Shown piece by piece: positions 25,088 to 33,601 of a stretch of DNA of 64,000 nt. Made by a program: the position numbers and the translations under genes. Position 1 is the first letter of the stretch, and every line of letters starts with the position of its first letter. The notes below the pieces were generated by a model, which ran no database searches, was not told the DNA's origin, and worked only from the letters and a program-made list of their open reading frames with translations. Source of the stretch: JAEUMD01 sp050250815 (GTDB lineage Bacteria > Pseudomonadota > Alphaproteobacteria > Rhizobiales > Hyphomicrobiaceae); NCBI GenBank assembly GCA_050250815.1, contig JBFWNY010000006.1, positions 62,001-126,000 on the forward strand, given 5' to 3'.

Positions 25088-27418
25088 TCACTTCGGAGGG
25101 AAAGCATCTCCCTTGCCGAACGCCTTTCGCCAGATCGCCGCGACTACATTCGAATAGTCGTCGGTCCAGGGCGTCAGGTCCGGCGCCGTCGTGATGAGTG
25201 TGGCATGCGGCCATGCCAGCACGGGCACCAGCGACTTAGCATCGCGGGCAAGGAAGACGACGCTGTTCGCCGCGCTCTCGTAGGACAGCTTCTCCGGCAC
25301 GCCGTCGACATAGACCGCATGTGTTCCGGGGATCGACAGGGCGGTCGCAATGGCCACGCGTTCCAGGTCCATGTAGCGGTTGGAGACGTGCAGAGCGAGC
25401 AGGCCGTTAGGTGCCACCTTGGCGAGGAAGCCTGCGATTGCTTCCCGCGTAATCAGGTGCACGGGCACCGAGTCGGAGGAGAAGGCGTCGATCACGAGGT
25501 AGTCGAACTTGGCGTCGGGCTCGCGGCTGACGGTAAGGCGGGCGTCGCCCAGCACGATGTCAGGCTTGCTCAGGCAGCGCGACAGGAACGTGAAGTGCTG
25601 CGGGTCCTGGGCAACGCGCGCGATCATCGGGTCGATCTCGTAGAAGCGCCACGTCTCGCCGGGTTTGGACGCGCAGGCGAGTGAGCCCGCGCCCAATCCG
25701 ACCGCACCGACGTTAAGGCCGCCGGATGTCTTGCCGGTGGCGATGCGTGCGGCTTCCGCGCCGCGCTGCATCGGGCTGCCGGGGTAGTAGTAGGTGAGCG
25801 GGCGTGGCTTCTGGCCTTCCGGCGCGGCGAGGTCGGCAAGGCGGATCGCGCCATGCACAGTGGTGCCGTGCAGGAGCATGCTCAGCTTGCCGTCGGGCGA
25901 GGGGGTCGTGCGGATGACGCCGAAGAAGTTGCGCTCCGCGTCGCCGCTGTTGAGCCGCGACGGCAGCACCAGGACGGCGGCGACCATCACGGCCGAATAG
26001 ACGAGCATCTTGAGGGCGTGACTGCGCTCGGCGAACAGCAGCGTCGCCGCTGCGATGAGCACGAACTGTGCAAGGTGGCTCTCCAGCGGCAGCTTGACGA
26101 GCGAGGTGAGCAGCAGCAGGCCCCCGATCACATAGGCTGCCGCCAGCGCCGTACGGCCGGCCTCGGCAGCCGCCAGCGGCTGCTTCAAGGCTCGGGCGAC
26201 GTCGGGCCGGCAGGCAAGACCGAGCAGGGCGAGCAGCGGGTACTCGTAGATGTTGGGGAACATCTGCGGGGCGACGATGGCCGCGAATATGCCGCCGAGC
26301 ACGCCGCCCAGCGACATCCACAGATAGAACTGCGTCAGGTGCGCGCTCGCCGGACGTGCGTCGTAAAGCTGCTTGTGGGCGACCAGCGTCGTCACCAGGA
26401 ACAGGGGCGAATGGAACAGCACCAGCGTCAGCCAGTTGCTCGGCTCGCGCGAGGAAAAGGTGAGCATGACGAGCGCGACGAGCGCGGGTTGCGCAACGAG
26501 AAGCGCGCGGTAGGGGACCAGCGGCTTGTCGCGGAACACCAGCACGAAAGTGAGCAGGAAGGTCGCGAGCGGCGTCACCCACAGGAACGGGGCGGAGGCA
26601 ATGTCGGTCGTGACGAAGCTCGTGAAGGCGACCAGCAGGCCCGAGGGGACGAACGCAAAGAGCAGCCACGACAGGCGCTGGGCGAGGGTGACGGGTGGCG
26701 CATTCGCGGCATCGTCGGCGGCCGTTTCGCGTGTCGCGTCGGCGGTGGTGCTACGCCGGTCGGAGAAGATCGTCACCATCAGGAAACCGCAGGCGGCAAT
26801 GGCGCAGGCGAGCAGAACAAAGCCGGTCGTCCAAGTGCGCGCTTGGTCGGCGAGGCCGAGCGCCGGCTCGATCAGGACCGGATAGGCGAGCAGTGCCAGC
26901 AGCGAACCTAGGTTCGAGGCGCCATAGAGGAAATAGGGATCGCGGGCATGCGGATGTCCGGTGCGCGCGTACCAGGCCTGCAGGAGGGGGGCGTTGGCGG
27001 AGACGGCCAGGAACGGCAGGCCGACGCCGAGCGTCAGGACGCCGATGAGCCAGAAGTAGGCGTCGCCGACCGGCGGCTCCAGATCGGCGGGCAACCCGAA
27101 CGGCAGCGTCAGCGCGGCGACCGAGATGAGGCCCAGGTGGACGAGCGGCGCCAGTTCCGGCCGGGCGTAGCGGTTGAGCGCATGCGCGTAGGAGTACCCC
27201 GCCAGCAGCGCAGCCTGGAAGAAGCAGAGCGAGACGGCCCATACCGCCGGCGTGCCGCCCAGCGTCGGCAGCACCATTTTGGCGAACAGCGGCTGAATGG
27301 AAAACAGCAGCACGGCGGAGAGGAACAGCGTCGCCGTGAAGGTGGCGAGCACGAAGCCGTGTCCGCGGATGAGCTCCTTCGTCGAGGAGAAGGAGGCCCG
27401 GTAGGCGGCGGTCGACAT
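25088..27418 (-). CDS. Fused MFS-like / spermidine-synthase-like protein
   Basis: 776 residues. The N-terminal 500 or so residues carry about a dozen membrane helices of the 'fused MFS/spermidine synthase' type. The C-terminal 240 residues are a SpeE-like Rossmann domain with GLGAGSLACAS (nucleoside-binding loop), YEIDPMIARVA and VIDAFSSDSVP, the last in the place of the catalytic Asp region. True aminopropyl transfer has been shown for few such fusions, so substrate is open. Its ATG at 27418 faces the lysine 2,3-aminomutase operon across a 358-base gap, which gives both transcripts a polyamine or lysine-derived amine theme. A leftward terminator follows. Confidence 0.8.
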   Translation of the reverse strand: MSTAAYRASFSSTKELIRGHGFVLATFTATLFLSAVLLFSIQPLFAKMVLPTLGGTPAVWAVSLCFFQAALLAGYSYAHALNRYARPELAPLVHLGLISVAALTLPFGLPADLEPPVGDAYFWLIGVLTLGVGLPFLAVSANAPLLQAWYARTGHPHARDPYFLYGASNLGSLLALLAYPVLIEPALGLADQARTWTTGFVLLACAIAACGFLMVTIFSDRRSTTADATRETAADDAANAPPVTLAQRLSWLLFAFVPSGLLVAFTSFVTTDIASAPFLWVTPLATFLLTFVLVFRDKPLVPYRALLVAQPALVALVMLTFSSREPSNWLTLVLFHSPLFLVTTLVAHKQLYDARPASAHLTQFYLWMSLGGVLGGIFAAIVAPQMFPNIYEYPLLALLGLACRPDVARALKQPLAAAEAGRTALAAAYVIGGLLLLTSLVKLPLESHLAQFVLIAAATLLFAERSHALKMLVYSAVMVAAVLVLPSRLNSGDAERNFFGVIRTTPSPDGKLSMLLHGTTVHGAIRLADLAAPEGQKPRPLTYYYPGSPMQRGAEAARIATGKTSGGLNVGAVGLGAGSLACASKPGETWRFYEIDPMIARVAQDPQHFTFLSRCLSKPDIVLGDARLTVSREPDAKFDYLVIDAFSSDSVPVHLITREAIAGFLAKVAPNGLLALHVSNRYMDLERVAIATALSIPGTHAVYVDGVPEKLSYESAANSVVFLARDAKSLVPVLAWPHATLITTAPDLTPWTDDYSNVVAAIWRKAFGKGDAFPPK

Positions 27419-27776
27419 GAGGGGGACCCTTTACGCATTACTAAGGTTGCCGAAACAGTAGCGGCATTTGGTTGAGGTTCACTGAAGGCCCGGCGTGGGC
27501 AGGATCGGCGGGGACGGATTGATGCCGCGGTCTGCGGCTGGCGCGCGGCGCCGTACCGCCGGCAGCACATCGTCGCCGCGTCTTCGCCACGTTGATGAAC
27601 GGGCAGCGGCTGAACCGGCTGCGAGGCGCGCGCTTGCAACGTTAAAAAAATTGATCGTGGGTGGCCGAGAAAGCCTATTGCAAAAGAAAAACGACGCACG
27701 AATATCTGCGGCGTTTCGGGACTACCAAGATCGGCGATGGTCGCACGACGGTTTCCCGGACGCGGAGAGCTGACAC
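27419..27776. other. Divergent intergenic region upstream of the kamA-type operon
   Basis: 358 bases without a convincing gene. The only distinct feature is an AT-rich patch at about 27640-27705 in otherwise GC-rich DNA, including GTTAAAAAAATTGATC and TATTGCAAAAGAAAAA, where promoters for the rightward operon could lie. A TTGATC (27651) and TATTGC (27676) pair is spaced 19 bases, too far for a confident sigma-70 call. No operator palindrome was found. Confidence 0.4.
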
Positions 27777-29120
27777 ATGAAGCTCGTGTCACGGGAGAGC
27801 GCCGAGCCTCCCAGTCGCTGCGAAGCGGCACCCTCGAACTTCCCCCTCAACATTACCCTGGATAATAAAATCGGCACCGGACCGGGGCGGCCGCTTGCCC
27901 CGCTCGACCCGTTGCCGGCCGTGCCCGCCGCACCCCGCTTTCCGGTCGGCTCCCGGGCCAAGGCGTTTCAGAAGGCGTTCTATCCGGATGTCCTGCCGGT
28001 CGAGTGGAACGACTGGCGCTGGCAGTTCCGCAAGCGCATTCGCACGCTCGCAGAGCTGGAGCGCATCTTCGTCCTGTCGGACGACGAGCGCGCGGCCATC
28101 GCCCAGCACAAGGGCGCACTGCCAGTCGGCATCACGCCCTACTACGCCAGTCTGATGAGCCGGCATGATGCGAGCGATCCCATCCGCCGCACGCATATCC
28201 CCGTGGGCACCGAGTACATCAAGACGCCGGGCGAGGCCGACGACCCGCTGGGCGAGGATCACGATTCGGCGGTGCCCGGCCTCGTGCACCGTTACCCCGA
28301 CCGTGTGCTGTTCCTGGTGACGGGCACGTGCTCCACCTACTGCCGCTACTGCACGCGCTCGCGCATGGTGGGCCAGCCGGGTGGCGAGTACTCGTTCTCC
28401 AAGTCGCAGTGGGAGCGCGCGCTCCAGTACATCGAGGCGCATCCTGAGATCCGCGACGTGCTGCTGTCGGGCGGCGATCCGTTGACCCTGGCCGACGAGC
28501 CGCTCGAGTACCTGCTCAAGCGCCTGCGTGCCATCAAGCACGTGGAATTCCTGCGCATCGGCACGAAAGTGCCGGTGGTGCTACCCATGCGTATCACGCG
28601 CAACCTGACGCGGGTGCTCAAGAAGGTGCACCCGCTTTGGATGAGCATCCACTTTACGCATCCCTCGGAGCTCACCAAGGAAGTGACAGAGTCGACGGCG
28701 CGTCTGGCCGACGCCGGGCTTCCGCTCGGCAGCCAGACCGTGCTGCTCAAGGGCATCAACGACGACGTGGAGACGATGAAGTCGCTCTACCACGGCCTGC
28801 TGATGCGCCGCGTGAAGCCCTACTACCTCTATCAGTGCGACCCCATCACGGGCTCCTCGCACTTCCGTACGCCCGTCGAGAAGGGCCTCGAGATCATCGA
28901 GGGCCTGCGCGGCCATACGACCGGCTACGCCGTGCCGCACTACGTGGTCGACGCGCCGGGTGGCGGTGGCAAGATCCCGCTCGTGCCCGACTATCTCGTC
29001 GGTCGCGACGGCGAGGACGTCATGCTCCGCAACTTCGAGGGCAACACCTACCGCTACAAGGATCCGGCCGGCACCGTCGGCGCCGACCGTCAGCCTAAGG
29101 CGCGGAAGGGCAAGGCCTGA
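27777..29120 (+). CDS. kamA: Lysine 2,3-aminomutase (radical SAM, PLP)
   Basis: 447 residues. The radical-SAM cluster motif is GTCSTYCRYC (about 182-191), with LSGGDPL next. The PLP-binding lysine is in VVDAPGGGGK (near 390-398). The two aspartates that in characterised lysine 2,3-aminomutase hold the lysine side-chain amine are both present (YQCD and VVDAPGGGGK); in glutamate 2,3-aminomutase these positions differ, so L-lysine to L-beta-lysine is the likely reaction. It has the full C-terminal region that the EF-P-modifying EpmB enzymes lack. It heads a tight operon: the next start is 3 bases after its stop. In methanogens the ortholog AblA works with an acetyltransferase to make N-acetyl-beta-lysine. 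Confidence 0.88.
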   Translation: MKLVSRESAEPPSRCEAAPSNFPLNITLDNKIGTGPGRPLAPLDPLPAVPAAPRFPVGSRAKAFQKAFYPDVLPVEWNDWRWQFRKRIRTLAELERIFVLSDDERAAIAQHKGALPVGITPYYASLMSRHDASDPIRRTHIPVGTEYIKTPGEADDPLGEDHDSAVPGLVHRYPDRVLFLVTGTCSTYCRYCTRSRMVGQPGGEYSFSKSQWERALQYIEAHPEIRDVLLSGGDPLTLADEPLEYLLKRLRAIKHVEFLRIGTKVPVVLPMRITRNLTRVLKKVHPLWMSIHFTHPSELTKEVTESTARLADAGLPLGSQTVLLKGINDDVETMKSLYHGLLMRRVKPYYLYQCDPITGSSHFRTPVEKGLEIIEGLRGHTTGYAVPHYVVDAPGGGGKIPLVPDYLVGRDGEDVMLRNFEGNTYRYKDPAGTVGADRQPKARKGKA

Positions 29121-29123
29121 GCG

Positions 29124-30134
29124 ATGCGTATCGGGTTCGTGTACGACCTGCGCGACGACTATCGTGCGCAGGGCTACTCCGATGAGGAAACGGCGGAGTT
29201 CGACTCTGTCGAGACGATCGAGGCGATCGAGGCGGCGATGGGCCGCCTCGGTCATCACGTTGTCCGGGTGGGGCACGGACGCGAGCTGGCGCGCCGCTTC
29301 GTGGCGGGTGAGCGGTTCGATCTGGTCTTCTCGATCGCGGAGGGGCTCAAGGGACGCTCGCGCGAGGCGCAGGTGCCCGCGCTGTGCGAGCTGTTCGACC
29401 AGCCGTATGCCTTCTCCGATCCCCTGACGATGGCCGTGACCCTCGACAAGGCGGTCGCCAAGCGCATCGTGCGCGATGCCGGCGTGCCCACCGCGCCTTT
29501 CCTCGTCTACGAGCGCGAGGGACAAGACCTGTCGGGCTGGACACACTACCCGGCCTTCGTGAAGCCGCTGGCCGAGGGCACCGGCAAGGGCTGCGAGAAG
29601 GCATCGATGGTGGCCGACCGGTCCGCGCTGGAAGCCGCCGCGTGCGGCGTCCTCACGCGCTATCGCCAGCCCGCGCTCATCGAAAGCTATCTGCCGGGGC
29701 GCGAGTTCACTGTCGGCATCGTGGGCACGGGCGAGGCCGCTCGCGTCGTCGGCGTCATGGAGATCGTTCTGCTGACGGGCGCCGGCGCGGAAGCCGGTGT
29801 CTACTCATACACCAACAAGGAAGAGTGCGAGCGCCTCGTCGAATATCGCAAGGCCGACGATGCGGAAGCCCTACGCGCCGCCGCCCACGCGCTTCACGCG
29901 CACCGCGCCCTGCAATGCCGCGATGCCGCGCGCCACGACCTGCGCTCGGACGCCGCGGGCGAGCCCGTATTCCTGGAAACAAACCCGATCGCCGGACTGC
30001 ATCCATCGCATTCTGACCTGCCGATCCTCGCCGGGCAGCACGGCTGGTCCTACGATGAGCTGCTTGCGGCCATTCTCGGCAGCGCCATTATGCGCCGCCA
30101 AGCAACTCCAGGCGAACGCGCGGCAGCGGAATGA
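29124..30134 (+). CDS. ATP-grasp ligase, D-Ala-D-Ala-ligase-like (first of two)
   Basis: 336 residues. The N-terminal domain begins MRIGFVYDLRDDY. The ATP-grasp core shows FVKPLAEGTGKG (about 145-157, ATP-binding lysine and Gly loop), IESYLPGREFTVG, and the metal-ligand segment FLETNPIAGLHP (about 282) followed by HSDLPILAGQHGWSYDEL, as in Ddl enzymes. These enzymes make an amide between a carboxylate and an amine through an acyl phosphate. A housekeeping ddl role is unlikely because no mur/fts genes are near and a second ligase follows with a 4-base overlap. Beta-lysine from the upstream gene is the obvious candidate substrate, by inference only. Confidence 0.78.
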   Translation: MRIGFVYDLRDDYRAQGYSDEETAEFDSVETIEAIEAAMGRLGHHVVRVGHGRELARRFVAGERFDLVFSIAEGLKGRSREAQVPALCELFDQPYAFSDPLTMAVTLDKAVAKRIVRDAGVPTAPFLVYEREGQDLSGWTHYPAFVKPLAEGTGKGCEKASMVADRSALEAAACGVLTRYRQPALIESYLPGREFTVGIVGTGEAARVVGVMEIVLLTGAGAEAGVYSYTNKEECERLVEYRKADDAEALRAAAHALHAHRALQCRDAARHDLRSDAAGEPVFLETNPIAGLHPSHSDLPILAGQHGWSYDELLAAILGSAIMRRQATPGERAAAE

Positions 30135-31156
30135 CACGTCGGGCCCACGCGGTGCCGCGGGCAGTCATCGTCCACGGCGTCACCGATGCCACACGGCCCG
30201 ACGAGGCCGACACGCTGGAGCAGGTGCGCGAGGTGGGCGCCGCGTTGCGCAATTTGGGCTTCGATACCAGCGAGCGGGCGCTCGGCCTCGATCTCTCGCC
30301 GCTCGCTGTGCTTGGCGTCGACCCGCCTGACGTCGTCTTCAATCTGGTCGAGGCTCTGGCCGGTGACGGTCGCCTCATTCAACTTGCTCCCGCCGTGATG
30401 GAGCACCTCGGACTCGTTTTCACCGGCTCGTCGGCGACCGCCGTCGCCGTGACGACCGACAAGCCGTTGACCAAACGCCTGCTGCAGGCGGCGGGCGTGC
30501 CTGTGCCCGCAACATTCGATGCCACGGCCGCGCGCCATATCGCCGAACGCTACATCGTCAAGTCGCTCGCCGAGGACGCGTCGTTCGGCATCGACGAGGC
30601 GTCCGTCGTGCTTGCCGGCGAGGCCGGCGCCGAGATCGAGCGGCGTCGCGCGCGATATGGCGGGGCCTGGTTCGCCGAGGAATACATCGAAGGCCGCGAG
30701 TTCAATATCTCACTGATCGTTGGTGACGACGGCTATCCGCGCGTGCTGCCGGCCGCCGAGATCGAGTTCGTTGGTTATTCCGAGGGGCGGCCGCGCATCG
30801 TCGACTATGCCGCCAAGTGGGATGCATCGAGCGCCGGCTACCACGCGACGCCGCGACGTTTCGTATCGCGGTCCGCCGAGCCCGGACTCGTCGAGGAGCT
30901 GGAGCGACTGTCGCTGGCGGCGTGGCGGGTTCTGGGTCTGGGCGGGTATGCGCGCGTCGATTTTCGGGTGGCGGAAGACGGCCGCTGTCTGGTGCTGGAG
31001 GCAAACGCCAATCCCTGCCTTTCGCCCGATGCCGGCTTCGCGGCGGCCGCCGCCCAGGCGGGTCTCACCTACGATGCTATGATAGAAATGATCGTTGGCG
31101 CCGCCCGGCGCAATGCTGCGGGCGGTGCAAGCGATGCAGCACGCACGAATAGCTGA
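30131..31156 (+). CDS. ATP-grasp ligase, D-Ala-D-Ala-ligase-like (second of two)
   Basis: 341 residues. Its ATG overlaps the stop of the first ligase (ATGA). Motifs: IVKSLAEDASFGI (about 141-153, with the lysine and a modified Gly loop), EEYIEGREFNISLI (about 182-195) and LVLEANANPCLSPDAG (about 286), where the Glu and Asn are metal ligands. The N-terminal DPPDVVFNLVEALAG segment resembles Ddl. It differs from its neighbour along most of its length, so this is an old pair rather than a recent duplication, and each probably has its own substrate. Fifteen bases separate it from the GNAT-deacetylase-GNAT gene. Confidence 0.78.
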   Translation: MTRRAHAVPRAVIVHGVTDATRPDEADTLEQVREVGAALRNLGFDTSERALGLDLSPLAVLGVDPPDVVFNLVEALAGDGRLIQLAPAVMEHLGLVFTGSSATAVAVTTDKPLTKRLLQAAGVPVPATFDATAARHIAERYIVKSLAEDASFGIDEASVVLAGEAGAEIERRRARYGGAWFAEEYIEGREFNISLIVGDDGYPRVLPAAEIEFVGYSEGRPRIVDYAAKWDASSAGYHATPRRFVSRSAEPGLVEELERLSLAAWRVLGLGGYARVDFRVAEDGRCLVLEANANPCLSPDAGFAAAAAQAGLTYDAMIEMIVGAARRNAAGGASDAARTNS

Positions 31157-31171
31157 AGGCACTTTCACCGC

Positions 31172-33469
31172 ATGTTCCTCATCCGCAAGGTCCAGGATGC
31201 GACGAGCCCGCTCAACCGCGCGGCGATTGCAGAAGCGCAGCGCATCATGCGCGCGCAGTTCCCCGGCATGGGTCAGGAGGACATCGATCGTCTGCCCGAC
31301 CTGCTCACCAATCCGCTCAAGTATGGCTTCGTCGGCAGGCTGCTGGTGGCGGAGGGCGCCAACGGCAAGGTGCTGGGAATGGCGCAGCTGCTGCATGCAC
31401 CCGATGTAGGCTTTTGTTACCTGGAAATCATCTCTGCCAATGTCGGCGGCACGGGGCGGGGCATTGGCGCGGCGCTCTACGAGCGCGTGCGTGAGGAGGC
31501 GATGGCGCTCGGCGCGCACGGACTCTACTTCGAATGCCTGCCCGACGAGCCCGAGCTTTCACCCGAGCCGAAGGTGCGGGAAGCCAATGCGCGGCGGCTT
31601 GCCTTCTACGAGCGCTATGGCGCACGGCCGATCATCAATACGGCCTACGAGACCCCGCTGAAGCCGGGCACGACCAATCCGCCGCATCTGGCACTCGATC
31701 CGCTGGGCCGCGCCGACATGCCCGGCCGGACGCAGGTGCAGAAGGTGGTTCGCGCCATTCTGGAGCGCGCCTACGGTGAAGTCTGCTCGCCCGAGTACAT
31801 CGACATGGTCGTCAACTCGGTGACTGATGATCCGGTCCGTCTGCGCGAGCCCAAGTACGTGAAGCGGCGCACCAAGCCGCGGCTGCCGGCACCGGCACCC
31901 AACGCGCCGATCGCGCTCGTCACCCACGACGGCCATGCCATCCATCACGTGCACGAGCGCGGCTACGTCGAGGCGCCCATCCGCGTGAGCGCGATCATGT
32001 CGGAGCTGGAAGGAACGGGACTGTTCCAGCGCGTGCCCACGCTGCACTTCTCCGACCGCTTCATTCTGGAGGTGCACGACGCCAAGCTCGTCGATTACAT
32101 CCGCCGCGCTTCCAAGCTCGCGGGCACGAAGAAGTCGATCTACCCGTACGTCTTTCCCCTGCGCAATCCCAACAAGCCGCCGAAGGACCAGACGGTGCTC
32201 GCTGGCTACTACTGCATCGACACGTTCACACCTCTCAACGAGAGCGCCTATCTTGCTGCCCGCGCCGCCGTGGACTGCACGCTGACGGCGGCCGCCAAGG
32301 TCTTGGAAGGCCGCAATCTCGCATATGCGCTGGTGCGTCCGCCCGGCCATCACGCGGAGCGGCGTGTGTTCGGCGGTTTCTGCTACTTCTGCAATGCTGC
32401 GATCGCCGCGCAATTCCTGAACCGTTACGGGCGCGTTGCGATCCTCGATATCGATTATCACCACGGTAACGGCCAGCAGGACATCTTCTACGAGCGTGAC
32501 GACGTGCTGACCGTCTCCGTGCATGGCGACCCGAGCTTTGCCTACCCGTATTTCACCGGTTTCAAAAACGAGACCGGCTCGGGCAAGGGGGCCGGGTACA
32601 ACTTCAACCTGCCGCTCGCGGAACGCATATCGCCTGCCGAGCACCGCAACGCCGTCGCCGAAGCCATACGTATCGTTCGTCGTTTCGCTCCCGACTATCT
32701 TGTCGTCGCCGCAGGCTTCGACACGGCCAAGGGCGACCCGACGGGCACGTGGTCGAACGGGGCATCCGACTTCGCCGAACTGGGCCGCATGATCGGGGCG
32801 GAGGGCTATCCGACGCTCGTCGTGCAGGAAGGCGGCTATCGCGTGCGCACGTTGGGCGTCAACGTGCGCAGCTTCTTCGAGGGGCTCGTCCGGGGTGCCG
32901 CGGCTCCAATGCTGAGGATCGAGCCCGTCAAGTCCGGTGCCGTCCGGCGCAAGCTTGCGCCGGCGGCCTCACGCGAAAAGGTCGATCCGGGCGAGATCGC
33001 CTGGCGTGACTATGTGACGGCCGAGGACGAGGAGGCGGTTCGCTCGCTGGTGGCGGCGACGGGCTTTTTCACGACGGAAGAGATCGACATCGCGGCCGAA
33101 CTCGTGCGAGAGCGCATCACGCGGGGGCCGAGCTCGGGCTACGAGTTCATCGTTGCTCAGATCGGCAGCCACATTGCCGGCTATGCCTGCTTCGGGCGCA
33201 TCGCGGGTTCCGACATTGCGCACGATCTCTACTGGATCGCAGTCGCGCCGCAGTGGCGCGGCCGTGGGCTCGGCCCTCTGGTCATGCGAAAGGTAGAGGC
33301 TGCAGTTCGGGCAGCAGGCGGGCGGAAAATCTTCGCCGATACGTCGTCGTCGCCCAAGTACGCCGACACGCGCCGCTTCTACCTGTCGCAAGGCTTCCGT
33401 CAGGGGGCACTGCTCGAGGATTTCTACCGTCGCGGCGACGGCAAGGTGATCTTCGAGAAGCGGGTGTGA
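31172..33469 (+). CDS. GNAT - acetylpolyamine amidohydrolase/HDAC-like - GNAT triple fusion
   Basis: 765 residues, three domains. Residues 1-160: an N-acetyltransferase with the acetyl-CoA loop GGTGRGIGAALYERV and ARRLAFYERYGA. Residues about 235-585: a class II HDAC fold closest to acetylpolyamine amidohydrolase, with PPGHHAE (about 388-394, catalytic His pair), DIDYHHGNG (about 426, Zn ligands Asp and His), HGDPSFAYPYFTGF, GFDTAKGDP (about 515, third Zn ligand) and EGGYRV (about 551, catalytic Tyr). Residues about 605-765: a second acetyltransferase with VAPQWRGRGLG (about 691-701) and RRFYLSQGF. All deacetylase catalytic residues are present, so one chain appears able to add and remove acetyl groups. 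It is the last gene of the kamA-ligase-ligase operon. Confidence 0.88.
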   Translation: MFLIRKVQDATSPLNRAAIAEAQRIMRAQFPGMGQEDIDRLPDLLTNPLKYGFVGRLLVAEGANGKVLGMAQLLHAPDVGFCYLEIISANVGGTGRGIGAALYERVREEAMALGAHGLYFECLPDEPELSPEPKVREANARRLAFYERYGARPIINTAYETPLKPGTTNPPHLALDPLGRADMPGRTQVQKVVRAILERAYGEVCSPEYIDMVVNSVTDDPVRLREPKYVKRRTKPRLPAPAPNAPIALVTHDGHAIHHVHERGYVEAPIRVSAIMSELEGTGLFQRVPTLHFSDRFILEVHDAKLVDYIRRASKLAGTKKSIYPYVFPLRNPNKPPKDQTVLAGYYCIDTFTPLNESAYLAARAAVDCTLTAAAKVLEGRNLAYALVRPPGHHAERRVFGGFCYFCNAAIAAQFLNRYGRVAILDIDYHHGNGQQDIFYERDDVLTVSVHGDPSFAYPYFTGFKNETGSGKGAGYNFNLPLAERISPAEHRNAVAEAIRIVRRFAPDYLVVAAGFDTAKGDPTGTWSNGASDFAELGRMIGAEGYPTLVVQEGGYRVRTLGVNVRSFFEGLVRGAAAPMLRIEPVKSGAVRRKLAPAASREKVDPGEIAWRDYVTAEDEEAVRSLVAATGFFTTEEIDIAAELVRERITRGPSSGYEFIVAQIGSHIAGYACFGRIAGSDIAHDLYWIAVAPQWRGRGLGPLVMRKVEAAVRAAGGRKIFADTSSSPKYADTRRFYLSQGFRQGALLEDFYRRGDGKVIFEKRV

Positions 33470-33601
33470 GGCCAGACGGTTCGAGAGAGGCCCTAGGAAT
33501 GCCTGTCACCCATGCGGAAGGTCGGGTATCGCAAGCCGCCTCGCGCCCCTATAGTCGCCTCTTGCCGCTTCCTGATCTGGAGGACGGCTCTGGGGGCGGG
33601 A

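Noticed and set aside
27651..27664. Possible FNR/FixK box upstream of kamA
   Set aside because: Only the TTGAT half is present; the second half-site does not match ATCAA.
27777..29120. Aminomutase as EpmB or glutamate 2,3-aminomutase
   Set aside because: It has the full-length C-terminal region and both lysine-binding aspartates, unlike those enzymes.
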